DNA of 64,000 nucleotides from JAHDHW01 sp965220465 (GCA_965220465.1 CBDCPZ010000022.1:310001-374000), one strand, 5' to 3'; positions 8,364 through 18,318 are shown, numbered from the stretch's first letter. The notes: generated from the letters alone by a model not told the origin. Program-made: numbers and translations.

Positions 8364-9776
8364 TTGGAATCTGAACCCGATAGTAATTATTTTCAATTTT
8401 TCATTCTAATTCTTCTTCTTGCTGCACCTCCTCCGGGAGTCGTTTTTGCTATTTTTTTTGTTGTCTTTTTACTTGGCTGTTCAGCCTTAATCTCAAGCTC
8501 TGAAGTTGCATTTTTTTCCCTTTCTATAAATGATTTAGAGAAAATCACTCAGGAAAACTCTGCAGTTACCCAGAGAATTCTTCTTTTAAAAGCAACTCCA
8601 AGAAAATTGTTGGCAACCATTCTAATTGCAAATAACTTTATAAATATTGCTATTGTAATTTTATCTCAATTCATTCTTGATAACACCATATCTCATGAAA
8701 CTACAAATTATTGGTCTGAACAAATTATTCATTTTACTGGCCTTACCTTATCCATTGAATGGCTCTCGGGCTTAATTAATTTTTTGTTTACAATTGTTGG
8801 CGTTACCTTTTTACTTGTTTTGTTTGGAGAAGTTGCTCCAAAAATATATGCAAAACTGAATAATGTTCGGCTGGCAAAATTTATGTCACGAACATTGCTT
8901 TTCTTGTTTCGTTTGTTTCAACCTATAAGTCAATTTTTAGTAACTGGAACCAACATTATCGAAAAAAGGCTCGTCAGTAAAACAAATAATGGAAGTTCCT
9001 CTCGTCGTGAAGATATCGGCCAGGCAATAGAACTCACCGTTAAAAACGACAAACATGCTGAGCATGAAATTGATATTTTAAAAGGCATTGTAAAGTTTGG
9101 TGATATTGCTGTAAAACAAGTTATGAGACCAAGAGTTGATGTTATAGCTGTTGACTTTAGAATTAATTTTAAAGAACTCATTGAAGTAGTTAAAGAATCG
9201 GGGTTTTCAAGAATACCGGTTTATAATGAAGATTTTGACAACATTACCGGATTACTTTATGTCAAAGATTTACTTGGCCATTTGCATAATGATGCTACTT
9301 TTGAATGGCAAGCACATATCAGAACCAATGTAATGTATGTTCCAGAAGCTAAAAAGATTGATGACCTTTTAAGAGATTTTCAAAAGGAACGTCTTCATAT
9401 TGCTATCGTCGTTGATGAGTTTGGCGGAAGTTCTGGTGTTGTTACATTAGAAGATATCATGGAGGAAGTAATCGGTGAAATCAAAGAAGAATTTGATGAT
9501 GAGGTTGAATTGGAATATAAGAAACTTGACGACTGGAATTATTTGTTTGAGGGGAAGACTTTGCTCAATGATGTTTGCAGGGTGATCGGGGTTGACACCA
9601 GCACATTTGATGAAGTGAAAGGCGATGCGGATTCCGTTGCTGGTTTATTTTTAGAAATTGTTGGTCAAATACCGAAAGTAGAAACTGAGATAAGCTATAA
9701 TGATTTTCATTTAAAAATCGTTTCTGTAGATAACCGGCGAATCAAACAAGTACTAATTACCCTTCCCGGGGAATAA
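8364..9776 (+). CDS. gldE: Gliding motility-associated protein GldE (CorC/HlyC-like)
   Basis: A membrane protein of the DUF21-CBS-CorC_HlyC architecture. There are four hydrophobic segments within about residues 15-190, then a CBS pair (VKQVMRPRVDVIAVD and IAIVVDEFGGSSGVVTLEDIMEEVIGEI), then a C-terminal transporter-associated domain. GldE was found through suppression of gldD defects in Flavobacterium and sits beside gldD here too, which supports the specific name over a generic CNNM/CorC transporter. The frame starts at a TTG (8364); no ATG gives a complete first membrane segment. Length 470. Confidence 0.88.
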   Translation: MESEPDSNYFQFFILILLLAAPPPGVVFAIFFVVFLLGCSALISSSEVAFFSLSINDLEKITQENSAVTQRILLLKATPRKLLATILIANNFINIAIVILSQFILDNTISHETTNYWSEQIIHFTGLTLSIEWLSGLINFLFTIVGVTFLLVLFGEVAPKIYAKLNNVRLAKFMSRTLLFLFRLFQPISQFLVTGTNIIEKRLVSKTNNGSSSRREDIGQAIELTVKNDKHAEHEIDILKGIVKFGDIAVKQVMRPRVDVIAVDFRINFKELIEVVKESGFSRIPVYNEDFDNITGLLYVKDLLGHLHNDATFEWQAHIRTNVMYVPEAKKIDDLLRDFQKERLHIAIVVDEFGGSSGVVTLEDIMEEVIGEIKEEFDDEVELEYKKLDDWNYLFEGKTLLNDVCRVIGVDTSTFDEVKGDADSVAGLFLEIVGQIPKVETEISYNDFHLKIVSVDNRRIKQVLITLPGE

Positions 9777-9793
9777 TCTTTTCATATATTTTT

Positions 9794-10390
9794 ATGCGTC
9801 CAATAATAATTCTATCTCTTTTTCTCTGTTTAAGTTTTCTGTTTCAAGCTTGTGAAGATGTCATTTACAGCCCGAAACCAAGAGGTTTCCCAAAGGTAGA
9901 TTACCCATTAAGAAGATACGTACCTTTTGAGGCCGATTATTGTGATTTTACTTTTGAACGCCCTGAGTATTCTGTCATACAAAAGGATACTTTGTTTTTT
10001 AATGAAAAACCCGTTCATCCATGCTGGTTTGATGTATTTATTCCTCAGTTTGACGCTCGAATTCATTGCAGTTATTATAATATTGACAGCGATAACAGCT
10101 TTGATAAATTGGCAAATGATGCTTTTGTTATGGCTAACAAGCATAATCTAAAAGCAAATTATATAGATGATTTGGTAATTCAAAAGCCTAATGGAGTAGG
10201 AGGTATTGTTTTTAATATCGAGGGCCCTGTTGCATCACCCTTTCAGTTTTACCTGTCAGATTCCACGACTCATTTTCTTCGAGGAGCTTTGTACTTTAAT
10301 ACTCAGACACGGCCCGACTCTTTAAAACCTGTTATTGAATTTGTAAAAACAGACGTCATGCATATGATCAATACTTTTGAATGGAAATAA
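9794..10390 (+). CDS. gldD: Gliding motility lipoprotein GldD
   Basis: A 198-residue lipoprotein with a signal peptide and lipobox FLFQAC at about residue 20. The mature part begins with PKPRGFPKVDYP, the typical GldD start. It contains CDFTFERPEYSVI and NEKPVHPCWFDVFIP, matching the GldD family, which is needed for gliding and surface functions in Flavobacterium. It sits 17 bases after gldE and ends at a bidirectional terminator shared with recA. Confidence 0.88.
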   Translation: MRPIIILSLFLCLSFLFQACEDVIYSPKPRGFPKVDYPLRRYVPFEADYCDFTFERPEYSVIQKDTLFFNEKPVHPCWFDVFIPQFDARIHCSYYNIDSDNSFDKLANDAFVMANKHNLKANYIDDLVIQKPNGVGGIVFNIEGPVASPFQFYLSDSTTHFLRGALYFNTQTRPDSLKPVIEFVKTDVMHMINTFEWK

Positions 10391-10406
10391 TCTCCTATCC
10401 TAAATA

Positions 10407-10443
10407 TAAAAGCCTCTTTCAAAAATTTGAAAGAGGCTTTTAT
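10407..10443. terminator. Bidirectional terminator between gldD and recA
   Basis: Arms AAAGCCTCTTTCAAA and TTTGAAAGAGGCTTT with A and T runs on either side, placed between two convergent genes. Confidence 0.88.
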
Positions 10444-10459
10444 ATTATGTAACTTTTAA

Positions 10460-11527
10460 TTAAGCTTTAGCAGTTCCGTTTTCCTGGGCTTTCTTTTCTT
10501 TTTCTTTCTTCACTTCTGTTTTCCCATTCCCCAAGATTGCAGCTTTAATTTTGTTTTCAACTTCTAACGCAACTTCAGGATTGTCTTCAAAAAATTGTTT
10601 TGCTGCTTCACGCCCCTGAGCAATCTTAGTTCCATCATAACTGTACCATGCTCCGCTTTTTTCAACGATATCGTGATCCACTCCGAGGTCAACAATTTCT
10701 CCAGTCTTGGAAATACCAATTCCATAAGTAATATCGAACATCGCTACTCTAAAAGGTGGCGCAAGTTTGTTTTTTACTACTTTAACTTTTACATGATTCC
10801 CGACTACATTACCTTCTTTGTCTTTTATTGCAGATCCTGATTTTCTAATATCAAGACGTACCGAAGCATAAAACTTTAGTGCATTACCACCAGTCGTCGT
10901 TTCAGGATTACCAAACATAACTCCGATTTTCTCCCGTAATTGGTTGATAAAAATGCAGCAACATCCTGTTTTTCCGATTGATCCGGTAAGTTTCCGCATT
11001 GCCTGTGACATCAGTCTTGCTTGCAAGCCCATTTTGGAATCTCCCATTTCACCTTCAATCTCACTACGTGGCACTAGTGCTGCAACAGAATCAATCACAA
11101 TGATATCTATGGCACTTGAACGAATCAAGTTTTCCACAATTTCCAAAGCTTGTTCCCCATTATCAGGCTGTGAGATCAACAGGTTTTCTGTATCAACGCC
11201 CAATGCTTCAGCATAAGATCTGTCAAAGGCATGTTCTGCATCAATAAAAGCAGCAGTACCGCCATTTTTCTGACATTCTGCAATTGCATGAATTGCCAAT
11301 GTCGTTTTTCCGGAAGATTCCGGACCATATATTTCCACGACTCTGCCTTTTGGCAGTCCATTAACTCCAAGTGCGATATCCAGGCCCAAAGAACCTGTTG
11401 AGATTGCATCTACATCTACTACTTGTTTATCACCCAACTTCATTACAATGCCTTTTCCATAAGTTTTTTCAAGGCTAGCCACTGCTAGTTGGAGTGCTCT
11501 CTGTTTTGCGTCATTATCTTTTGACAT
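10460..11527 (-). CDS. recA: Recombinase RecA
   Basis: The ATP-dependent strand-exchange protein of homologous recombination and SOS induction. Walker A is GPESSGKTTLAIHAI near residue 69; Walker B is in IDIIVIDSVAALVPR; loop L2 follows FINQLREKIGVMFGNPETTTGG. The 355-residue length is normal, with a lysine/glutamate-rich tail. It is monocistronic, with a recognisable promoter at 11617-11648 and a leader of about 90 bases. I do not see an SOS box. Confidence 0.97.
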   Translation of the reverse strand: MSKDNDAKQRALQLAVASLEKTYGKGIVMKLGDKQVVDVDAISTGSLGLDIALGVNGLPKGRVVEIYGPESSGKTTLAIHAIAECQKNGGTAAFIDAEHAFDRSYAEALGVDTENLLISQPDNGEQALEIVENLIRSSAIDIIVIDSVAALVPRSEIEGEMGDSKMGLQARLMSQAMRKLTGSIGKTGCCCIFINQLREKIGVMFGNPETTTGGNALKFYASVRLDIRKSGSAIKDKEGNVVGNHVKVKVVKNKLAPPFRVAMFDITYGIGISKTGEIVDLGVDHDIVEKSGAWYSYDGTKIAQGREAAKQFFEDNPEVALEVENKIKAAILGNGKTEVKKEKEKKAQENGTAKA

Positions 11528-11616
11528 TTTTTAAAATTTTAGCGGTTTACAGAAGACGTGCTATGGTATATTTATAAAGCACGAAAGTGGTTTCAACAAA
11601 AAATTTAATTCTGAAA

Positions 11617-11648
11617 CAAAAGTAAACTTTTTGTTTTTAAAAAACAAA
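11617..11648 (-). promoter_or_regulatory. Bacteroidota-type promoter of recA
   Basis: Read on the minus strand: TTTG (11648-11645), a 20-base spacer, then TACTTTTG (11624-11617), an exact TAnnTTTG. Confidence 0.65.
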
Positions 11649-11736
11649 TTTAATTTCTCTTTTGAAAATTTTTGTTGGAATTTAATAGAACGAAATGATT
11701 GTACAAGTTACAATATCTTGGAGGTTTCACAAAATA

Positions 11737-11775
11737 AAAAGCCCTTAATGGTATTCAATATCCATTAAGGGCTTT
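11737..11775 (-). terminator. Terminator after the small anti-sigma-like gene
   Basis: Arms AAAGCCCTTAATGG and CCATTAAGGGCTTT. On the minus strand it ends in a T-run and lies 17 bases past the stop of the gene at 11792. Confidence 0.85.
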
Positions 11776-11791
11776 AGTGTTTAATACAGCA

Positions 11792-12028
11792 TTAGTGCTG
11801 TGGTTCTACTGCAGCTCGCTTGCTGTGTCGAAGAATCTGTTGAATTGAAGATTCTGTAGGATTGAATTTCACCTGAGGCAACTGATGGTAGCCTTGAAGT
11901 AATTCATGATATTTTTCCAACAACTCAAAATCTTCATTCAAAGCTTCATCAATTGCAATCGTTTCAGCAACAGACGTTTCTTTGTAAATAAATCTGATTA
12001 AATGATTTTTTGTAAATTTTAGATCCAT
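11792..12028 (-). CDS. Small conserved protein, anti-sigma-N-terminus-like
   Basis: A 78-residue soluble protein with no signal peptide or membrane segment. Its N-terminal part (LIRFIYKETSVAETIAIDEA) and the following acidic helix (NEDFELLEKYHELLQGY) resemble the N-terminal helical domain of Bacteroidota anti-sigma factors, without the usual membrane anchor. It is followed by its own terminator. The resemblance is by pattern only; the function is unknown. Confidence 0.7.
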   Translation of the reverse strand: MDLKFTKNHLIRFIYKETSVAETIAIDEALNEDFELLEKYHELLQGYHQLPQVKFNPTESSIQQILRHSKRAAVEPQH

Positions 12029-12324
12029 CTAGGCATTTTTAAAGGTGAATAAATAAGTATTTCTGATTTAAAAGTTCACCCATAAAACATACTTCTAAAT
12101 ATAAATATTGTGCTTTTCTTAACTTTTTTTTAAGAACCCTTTAACTAAGCCTTAAAACCTTGGTATTCAGATAAAAACTTTAACAAATAAGACAAAACCA
12201 TACAAAATTAAGCCCTTAATTTTATTAATCCGATACCAGGTTTGCGTTCGATAAAGCCCCGAATACCTGCTAGTAGGGCGTTTAGCCACACTTGACAAGT
12301 ATGCTTCGTTTGCGCCAGTTTATT
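12029..12324. other. Intergenic region with DUF2147 3'-end remnant
   Basis: About 300 bases without a full gene. The one recognisable piece is the direct-repeat copy at 12235-12259; in its matching minus-strand frame it reads GLYRTQTWYRIN, the usual end of a DUF2147 protein. Confidence 0.55.
12235..12259. repeat. 25-bp direct repeat, copy 1 (DUF2147 gene-end remnant)
   Basis: Identical at 24 of 25 positions to 17822-17846, which lies within the 3' end of the DUF2147 gene. No complete gene surrounds this copy, so it looks like the remnant of a lost or replaced paralogue. Confidence 0.7.
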
Positions 12325-13110
12325 TTAATGTTTTATGATTCGTTTGGTAAACTGTTGATTATCGGTATAGATAGAAATAAAATAAATTCCTTTGGGTAAC
12401 CCCGAAACATCAATTTTCTGATGGAATAAAAATTGTTCTTTGATTATTCTGCCAAAAGCATCAATAATTTTTACGTCAAAATTATCAATTCCAATTATTT
12501 CTATTTCTCCCTCTGCGGGGTTTGGATATATTTTTATTTCTTCCTCTTGAATGTTAGAAATACTTACTGTTAATTCAAGTACAATATTATCTAAAGCCAG
12601 ATAATTAATATCTGATGCAATACTAGCCTCCAACTCTGTTAACCACTGGTCTTCCCAAATCCCAGATGAAAAAGCAATCTCGCCATAACCATTCGACGAA
12701 CTAGGGACCACGTTTAATGTTTCTTCAATTGTCCCCCCACTTAGTAAGGTTCCTGTAAATTTGACATCACCAGATGCTGAGAAGACTCCATCATTAAAAC
12801 TTACGAACGCACACCAAAGTTCTGAAGGCACAATCATAAACTTATCTCCAGGGTTAGTAACTTTGATCGAACCAAAAGACCCGGATGAGCCACCATTTCC
12901 AGTTCCAGTACCGAGATAACTATCAGATGGACCACAACCAAATCCCGAGGTTACTTCTATTATCAGATCTCCTGTTGTCGTAAAATTAACCTCCCCTATA
13001 GTAAAAGAGGTTGCCCCCTCGGTCTCATCTTCAAAAGTTTCAACAACTTGGCCAAAGGCTGTACCCATTATTAAAAATATAAAAAGCGATTGAAGTAAAA
13101 ATGATTTCAT
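12325..13110 (-). CDS. Secreted T9SS type A protein of unknown function
   Basis: A 261-residue protein with a signal peptide ending at AFGQ. A Gly/Ser-rich beta domain covers residues 20-180, and a C-terminal type IX secretion signal starts at KIYPNPAEGEIEI and ends in GIYFISIYTDNQQFTKRIIKH. The beta domain (an opening FEDETEGATSF, with SYLGTGTGNGGSSGSFG further in) recalls carbohydrate-binding or PEP-CTERM-like sandwich modules, but I cannot name a family. The protein is predicted to be exported and surface-attached or released by T9SS. It lies downstream of the large HTCS regulator on the same strand, with a 288-base gap, and may be its target. Confidence 0.8.
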   Translation of the reverse strand: MKSFLLQSLFIFLIMGTAFGQVVETFEDETEGATSFTIGEVNFTTTGDLIIEVTSGFGCGPSDSYLGTGTGNGGSSGSFGSIKVTNPGDKFMIVPSELWCAFVSFNDGVFSASGDVKFTGTLLSGGTIEETLNVVPSSSNGYGEIAFSSGIWEDQWLTELEASIASDINYLALDNIVLELTVSISNIQEEEIKIYPNPAEGEIEIIGIDNFDVKIIDAFGRIIKEQFLFHQKIDVSGLPKGIYFISIYTDNQQFTKRIIKH

Positions 13111-13398
13111 AATAATTTGATTTATGTTTTGAAAAATTTAATATAGTCTCTCTAGTTTAATCGGGAACTTTTTATGTTGAGTATTCCCAATTAGGCTGTA
13201 TATAGCTTTGGTAAACAACAAGTGGCCATCTCGGTTTCTGAATCAATTATATAGAACAATACAAAGCTAAGGTGACAATAGCATTTACACTTTCGCTATT
13301 TTCGCAAAGTCTTTCTATAATGTTGAAAAAAGGAGAAAAGCAAGCTTAAGTTATTGTTGCACAGGATAGCGACATACACACAAAAAGCTGATTATGAG

Positions 13399-16300
13399 CT
13401 ACTTGCGCGTCGCATTCGGACTTTCACCAAATGCATCTTTAAAAACTTGAGAAAAATAAACTGGAGATTTGAATCCAACCTGGTACGCGATTTCGGAAAC
13501 ACCAAGTTCAGTGGACGCGAGTAATTCTTTTGCCTTTTGAAGGCGAATATGTCGGACGTATATGGCAGTAGACAGATTGGTTAGGGCCTTTATTTTGCGG
13601 TGTACCTGCGAACGACTGAGGTGTAATGCATGCGCCAGTTCGTGGACGGAAAAGCTCTCGTCTTGTAAGTTTTGGAGAATTATTTTTTCCACTTTATCAA
13701 TAAACGTGTCTTCTTTAGTTTCGAATTTGCTTAAATTTTGACTGCTAATTAAAGTACTGTTATATTTCTTTTGAAGTCTTTGTCGAACCTCCAACAATTT
13801 ATTCAACCGAACGATTAACTCCTCTTTTTCAAAAGGCTTGATCAAATACGCATCTGCACCATGTGTAAGTCCAGTTAGCTTATCTTCCGAAGTAGCTTTT
13901 GCAGTGAGCAGTATAATGGGAATATGGCTGGTTCGTTCATCTTCTTTTAATATTTTACATACTTCAAAGCCATCCATTTCGGGCATCATGACATCGCTTA
14001 TTATAATGTCGGGTAATGTTTCTAATGCTTTTTCTACTCCTTCTTTTCCATTTCGGGAAGTCATGATTTGGTAGTTATCCTCCAGGCAAGTCTTTAGATA
14101 ATAGGTAACATCTTCATTGTCTTCTATGATTAAAAGTAGGGGAAGTTCGTTATGGGCAAAGGCTTGTTCATCATCTGGTAAATTGTTTTGATGGACAAGT
14201 TGTTCAAAGTGATAGTTACTTGCCTGTGCCGTTTTGGGCGCCTTATTTTGGATCGGAAAATGGAGCATCACGCTGGTTCCTTTGTTCAATTCACTTTCTA
14301 CTTTAATGGTGCCATCCAAAATAGTGACTAATTCTTTTACCAGCGCCAAACCAATACCAGTGCCTTGATTGGCATGCGTTGGGTTGGCTTGATGGAAACG
14401 GTCAAAGATGTAGGGAAGTTGTTGAGGGGATATACCTATACCGTTGTCTTTTACTACTAGCTCTAACCAGGGTTCATTGTCACGTTTTATTTTTTTAGCT
14501 ACAACCAGTATTTTCCCATATTCGGGAGTAAATTTCACGGCATTGGAAATTAAATTAGTAAGAATTTGCTCCATTTTTTGAGCATCAAAATCGGTCCATA
14601 GTTCTTTTTCTTCGGAATAAAATTGCAAGCCTACATTTTTCAAATTGGCATAAGATTCATTGGTTGCTACAAGGTATTTTATAAACAGAATGACGTCATC
14701 TTGCCGTGGATCGGCAGCTACTTTTCCCGCTTGCAATTTTGATAAATCCAGCATTTGATTGACAAGTGCCAAGAGGTTTTTACTGTTTTTCTTGATCAAG
14801 GACAAGTTTTTTTCAGGAGCTTTATCCGGATTGTTTTCCAACTCATTGGCCATGCCTTCGATGACGGTCAAGGGCGTTCTGAACTCATGGGTGATATTGG
14901 CGTAAAACCGGGTTTTGAAGGTATCCAGTTCCTTTAGACGGTTTGCTTCTTGTTGTTCTAGCTTACGAGATAACTGAAAACGAAATAAAGAAAAAATAAT
15001 GCCTGAGATGAACAATGCCATCAAAGTGATAGCCCACCACGTCTGCCACCAGGGAGGTGCAATGATAAAAGAAAGGGAGACCTCTTCTTTACTCCAAACG
15101 CCATCACTATTAGCAGCTTTTACCTGAAAAGTGTAGGCCCCAGGGTCCAGGCTGGCATATCTGGCAGTTCGTGAATAAGCCGCATCAACCCAATTCTCAT
15201 CATAGGGAATCAGTTTATATCGATATTTATTTTTAGATGACTTGCTATTATGAATTCCTATATATTCAAAGCTTAAATCATTTTGATCATAAGACAGCTT
15301 GATATTTTTTAATTTTGCTTCGTCCAAATTATAGGATTCACCAGCTATCTGTAAACCACTTATGCTTGTGTTTGGAGCAAAAGGATTCCCATTGACCTCA
15401 TCGGGGTAAAAGGCATACAAACTGTTATTACCACCAAAAAGAAATTGGCCGTCTCTCGCTTTAATATTCATAATATGGAAATGATCTTGCGGTAAACCAT
15501 CGGAGGTGAATACTTTGGTTTTGGAATCAAACTTTGAAAGCCCCACTCTAGTAGAAAGCCAATAAATTCCTGATTCTCCTGCTATAATACCTACTACTAA
15601 ATCATTTATAAGTCCATCTCTCGTCGTAAATACCTTTTTGCTTCCATCCTGTGGATTATAATGCACTAAACCCTCGCCCATGGTAGCAATCCAAAAACTA
15701 CCCTTTTCATCTTCGACAAGGGCATTCGGATGATATCCTTCGAGAATTGAAATAAAGGTGTCTTTTTCAATATTATACTTGTAGGAAACACCTTGGGTAA
15801 AGTCATTTACTCCAAAGAACTTCACCGTGTTCTCTCCAAATAACCAGAATTTTGAATCTTTAGTGGCAGCAGGAAAATGATATTCTTTAAAAGTTTCTTT
15901 GTTTTTATCAAATCGCAAAAGTGTTTCTGTACCAGTTTCCATCCAAAGAAAATCATCAACGCCTTTTGCAATGCTATATATTGTAAGGCTGAAATTGGAG
16001 GTATCATCTCTCAGTACTTTATAGTGTTTGAAAATACCTGTTTTGGGGTCGAAACGATCCAATCCTCCTTTTCCATTTTCTCCACCATAATTCCCCCCGG
16101 TTCCAAGCCCTACCCAAAGTATTCCGTCCTGGTCTTCAAAAGTTGCCCGAACGGAATTATGGCCTATACTATATTCGTCTTCCTTATCGTGTACAAAACT
16201 GGTAATCGTTTCCGATTTGCTGTCTAAACGATGCAGGCCATCATTTAAAGTGCTAATCCAGAAAACACCTGGGTTTAGTTGTGATTCACAACTTCTTTGT

Positions 16301-17547
16301 ATTCCTTTTAACACAGGATACTTCTTAAATTTCCGGGCATAATTATCCATTTTATAAAGTCCTCCGCTCCTTTGATAACCTAACCACAATTGACCTTGGC
16401 GATCTTCGAATAATGTCGTTGGTACTTTTCTCATTTTTGAGAGATCATAATTGCTCAACTTACCCTTAAGAGGATCAAAATGATTTAAACCTACGCCAGT
16501 AATATGGTACACCGTTGCATCTACGGTTTGTGTCATAATAGGATCATTTGTATTTAAGCCCATGTCAACTGAACCCACCCAAAAGTCACCATTCTGGTTC
16601 TGATGGAGAATATTGACTACCCAGGAATGCGCATCATTTTTTACGGTCGGAGCAGGAGCTTGTAAATAGTCAGGCTGAAGAGGGTCCGGCAAAATTCGGG
16701 TAAATTCGCCTTTTTTGGCATTATATAGATGTAGTCCATTCTGCACGGTTCCCACCCAAATTTGACCATCTTGGTCTTCTAAAAGGGAGCTTACCCGATT
16801 GTCCGTTAAACTATTGAAATTATTTGGCACATTTAGAAATCGTTGGGCGACGCCAGTAGTCGGGTTAAACTGAATAAGCCCTCCGGTAGTAACATCATTG
16901 TTCCATAACCCAATCCATATATTATTGTGCTGATCGGTTATTAATGTATTAACAAAATCATTAGTAAGTGAATTGGAATCTTCCGGGTCGTTGAGATAAG
17001 GAATAAACTGGTCGCTTTCCCTGTTATACTTAAACAATCCTTCGCCCTGTCCTCCAACCCATAGGTTATTATTTTTATCCTCGGTAATTGCATTAATCCG
17101 TCCTTTAGCGACTGGAAGGTAGTAATGGGAGAAGCAATCACAATGCCTTTCATAGCGACTTAAATCATTGGTAGTACCAGCCCATAAATCCCCTTGACTA
17201 TCAACAAATAAGAGTAATATGGGATTAGCTCCTAAATCCAATAATTGATTACCACCAATCGTCGTAGAATCGTCCGCATCATTCCGATAAACTTTTGATT
17301 GATAGCCATCATATCTAACCAAACCATTGTTCGTGCCGAACCAAAGATAGCCTTCATGATCTTGTGCAATGGAAAAGAAGGTGTTAAATTCTTCGCTTTT
17401 TACCTCCAGGCGTACTTCTTCAAAATCGGAAAAAGTAGCAGATTGGGCAACTATTAGAAAAGGAAGCAATAGGCTCACTAAGCCAACTGAAATCAGTCGC
17501 CATAAAGTAGTTTCAAGTAAATGTTGTGATAAATTCATAGAGGCCAT
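13399..17547 (-). CDS. Hybrid two-component system regulator (HTCS)
   Basis: A single-chain sensor, kinase, receiver and DNA-binding protein of 1382 residues. After a signal/TM segment come two-component propeller blades (YLWFGTNNGLVRYDGY, NLWVGGQGEGLFKY and others, about residues 45-750). Next are a Y_Y_Y domain (about 765-830), a TM helix (about 836-857), HisKA with NITHEFRTPLTV (His about 886), HATPase_c (DNGIGISPQQLPYIFDRF), a receiver with SDVMMPEMDG (Asp about 1184), and an AraC-type HTH ending FKDAFGESPNATRK. Such proteins usually sense glycans outside the membrane and switch on nearby uptake or secretion genes. The frame is open from a GTG at 17628, but the ATG at 17547 gives a better signal peptide. 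No SusCD pair is nearby. Confidence 0.92.
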   Translation of the reverse strand: MASMNLSQHLLETTLWRLISVGLVSLLLPFLIVAQSATFSDFEEVRLEVKSEEFNTFFSIAQDHEGYLWFGTNNGLVRYDGYQSKVYRNDADDSTTIGGNQLLDLGANPILLLFVDSQGDLWAGTTNDLSRYERHCDCFSHYYLPVAKGRINAITEDKNNNLWVGGQGEGLFKYNRESDQFIPYLNDPEDSNSLTNDFVNTLITDQHNNIWIGLWNNDVTTGGLIQFNPTTGVAQRFLNVPNNFNSLTDNRVSSLLEDQDGQIWVGTVQNGLHLYNAKKGEFTRILPDPLQPDYLQAPAPTVKNDAHSWVVNILHQNQNGDFWVGSVDMGLNTNDPIMTQTVDATVYHITGVGLNHFDPLKGKLSNYDLSKMRKVPTTLFEDRQGQLWLGYQRSGGLYKMDNYARKFKKYPVLKGIQRSCESQLNPGVFWISTLNDGLHRLDSKSETITSFVHDKEDEYSIGHNSVRATFEDQDGILWVGLGTGGNYGGENGKGGLDRFDPKTGIFKHYKVLRDDTSNFSLTIYSIAKGVDDFLWMETGTETLLRFDKNKETFKEYHFPAATKDSKFWLFGENTVKFFGVNDFTQGVSYKYNIEKDTFISILEGYHPNALVEDEKGSFWIATMGEGLVHYNPQDGSKKVFTTRDGLINDLVVGIIAGESGIYWLSTRVGLSKFDSKTKVFTSDGLPQDHFHIMNIKARDGQFLFGGNNSLYAFYPDEVNGNPFAPNTSISGLQIAGESYNLDEAKLKNIKLSYDQNDLSFEYIGIHNSKSSKNKYRYKLIPYDENWVDAAYSRTARYASLDPGAYTFQVKAANSDGVWSKEEVSLSFIIAPPWWQTWWAITLMALFISGIIFSLFRFQLSRKLEQQEANRLKELDTFKTRFYANITHEFRTPLTVIEGMANELENNPDKAPEKNLSLIKKNSKNLLALVNQMLDLSKLQAGKVAADPRQDDVILFIKYLVATNESYANLKNVGLQFYSEEKELWTDFDAQKMEQILTNLISNAVKFTPEYGKILVVAKKIKRDNEPWLELVVKDNGIGISPQQLPYIFDRFHQANPTHANQGTGIGLALVKELVTILDGTIKVESELNKGTSVMLHFPIQNKAPKTAQASNYHFEQLVHQNNLPDDEQAFAHNELPLLLIIEDNEDVTYYLKTCLEDNYQIMTSRNGKEGVEKALETLPDIIISDVMMPEMDGFEVCKILKEDERTSHIPIILLTAKATSEDKLTGLTHGADAYLIKPFEKEELIVRLNKLLEVRQRLQKKYNSTLISSQNLSKFETKEDTFIDKVEKIILQNLQDESFSVHELAHALHLSRSQVHRKIKALTNLSTAIYVRHIRLQKAKELLASTELGVSEIAYQVGFKSPVYFSQVFKDAFGESPNATRK

Positions 17548-17807
17548 TAGATAATTCTTTTCACTTACCTTTTCAAGATAGGAATTCTTGAGGAAGATTA
17601 TAGGTCTTTTCCTCTTAAGTACTTTCACCGTGCTTATGGCTTTTTCATTTCTTGTACGCCATTCAAAACGAACTCCACAGCTTTAATTAAATATTATCCT
17701 ATTGCAAAAAGTAACGGAAATATATTCCCACCTGCGATTTGTTTTCGTTAGCTTCAAAAACCAAGATGTTCTTTCGGATTTTTGTGCTAAAATATCAATT
17801 CATGCGC

Positions 17808-18242
17808 TTATTTGACGCGAAACCAGGTTTGTGTTCGATAAAGCCCGGTCCAGTGTTTTCCCCTCACTTTTAATTCCGCTGCTTTCCCTTCTTCAAACCA
17901 AATACTACAACCATATTCTTTTCCATTTTCTGGGTCCATAATTGTTCCTTTGCTCCAATAGTCTCCTGTGGACTGAAGCGATTCAAGAATGACCATGCCG
18001 AGTACAGGTTTATTCTTTTTGTCTCCGGTGCATTCATCGCAAATAGTACCGGGATCCGATTTTAATAATTTTACTACTTTTCCGAAATACGCACCGTTTT
18101 GTTCATAAATTTCAATATGAGACTTGGCTTCTCCACTTTCATCATCAATCGTTTTCCAAACTCCTGAAGGAGATTGAGCGATTAGAATTGAAAATAGGAA
18201 TAGAAAGAAAAATGTTAAAAGGAAAAAGCGTTTTTTGATCAT
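17808..18242 (-). CDS. Secreted DUF2147 protein
   Basis: A 144-residue protein with an N-terminal signal peptide (cleavage near LIAQSPSG) and the DUF2147 pattern: GVWKTIDDESGEAKSHIEIY, then IWFEEGKAAELKVRGKHW, ending GLYRTQTWFRV. The family is a small periplasmic beta-rich domain of undefined function, lipocalin-like in outline. Two Cys in TICDECTGD may form a disulfide. The last 25 coding bases recur at 12235-12259. Confidence 0.85.
   Translation of the reverse strand: MIKKRFFLLTFFFLFLFSILIAQSPSGVWKTIDDESGEAKSHIEIYEQNGAYFGKVVKLLKSDPGTICDECTGDKKNKPVLGMVILESLQSTGDYWSKGTIMDPENGKEYGCSIWFEEGKAAELKVRGKHWTGLYRTQTWFRVK
17822..17846. repeat. 25-bp direct repeat, copy 2 (in DUF2147 gene)
   Basis: The partner of 12235-12259, same orientation, one mismatch. 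The two copies bracket the T9SS protein and the HTCS regulator. Confidence 0.7.
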
Positions 18243-18318
18243 TTTAGACTTCGTTTTTAAACTATACTATTAAAGGAGTAAATTATCTATCCTATTACAA
18301 GGATGTAAAGATTTGTTT

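Noticed and set aside
12235..17846. Composite transposon or insertion sequence bounded by the 25-bp repeat
   Set aside because: No transposase, no terminal inverted repeats and no target-site duplication visible; the repeat is the end of a DUF2147 gene rather than an IS end.
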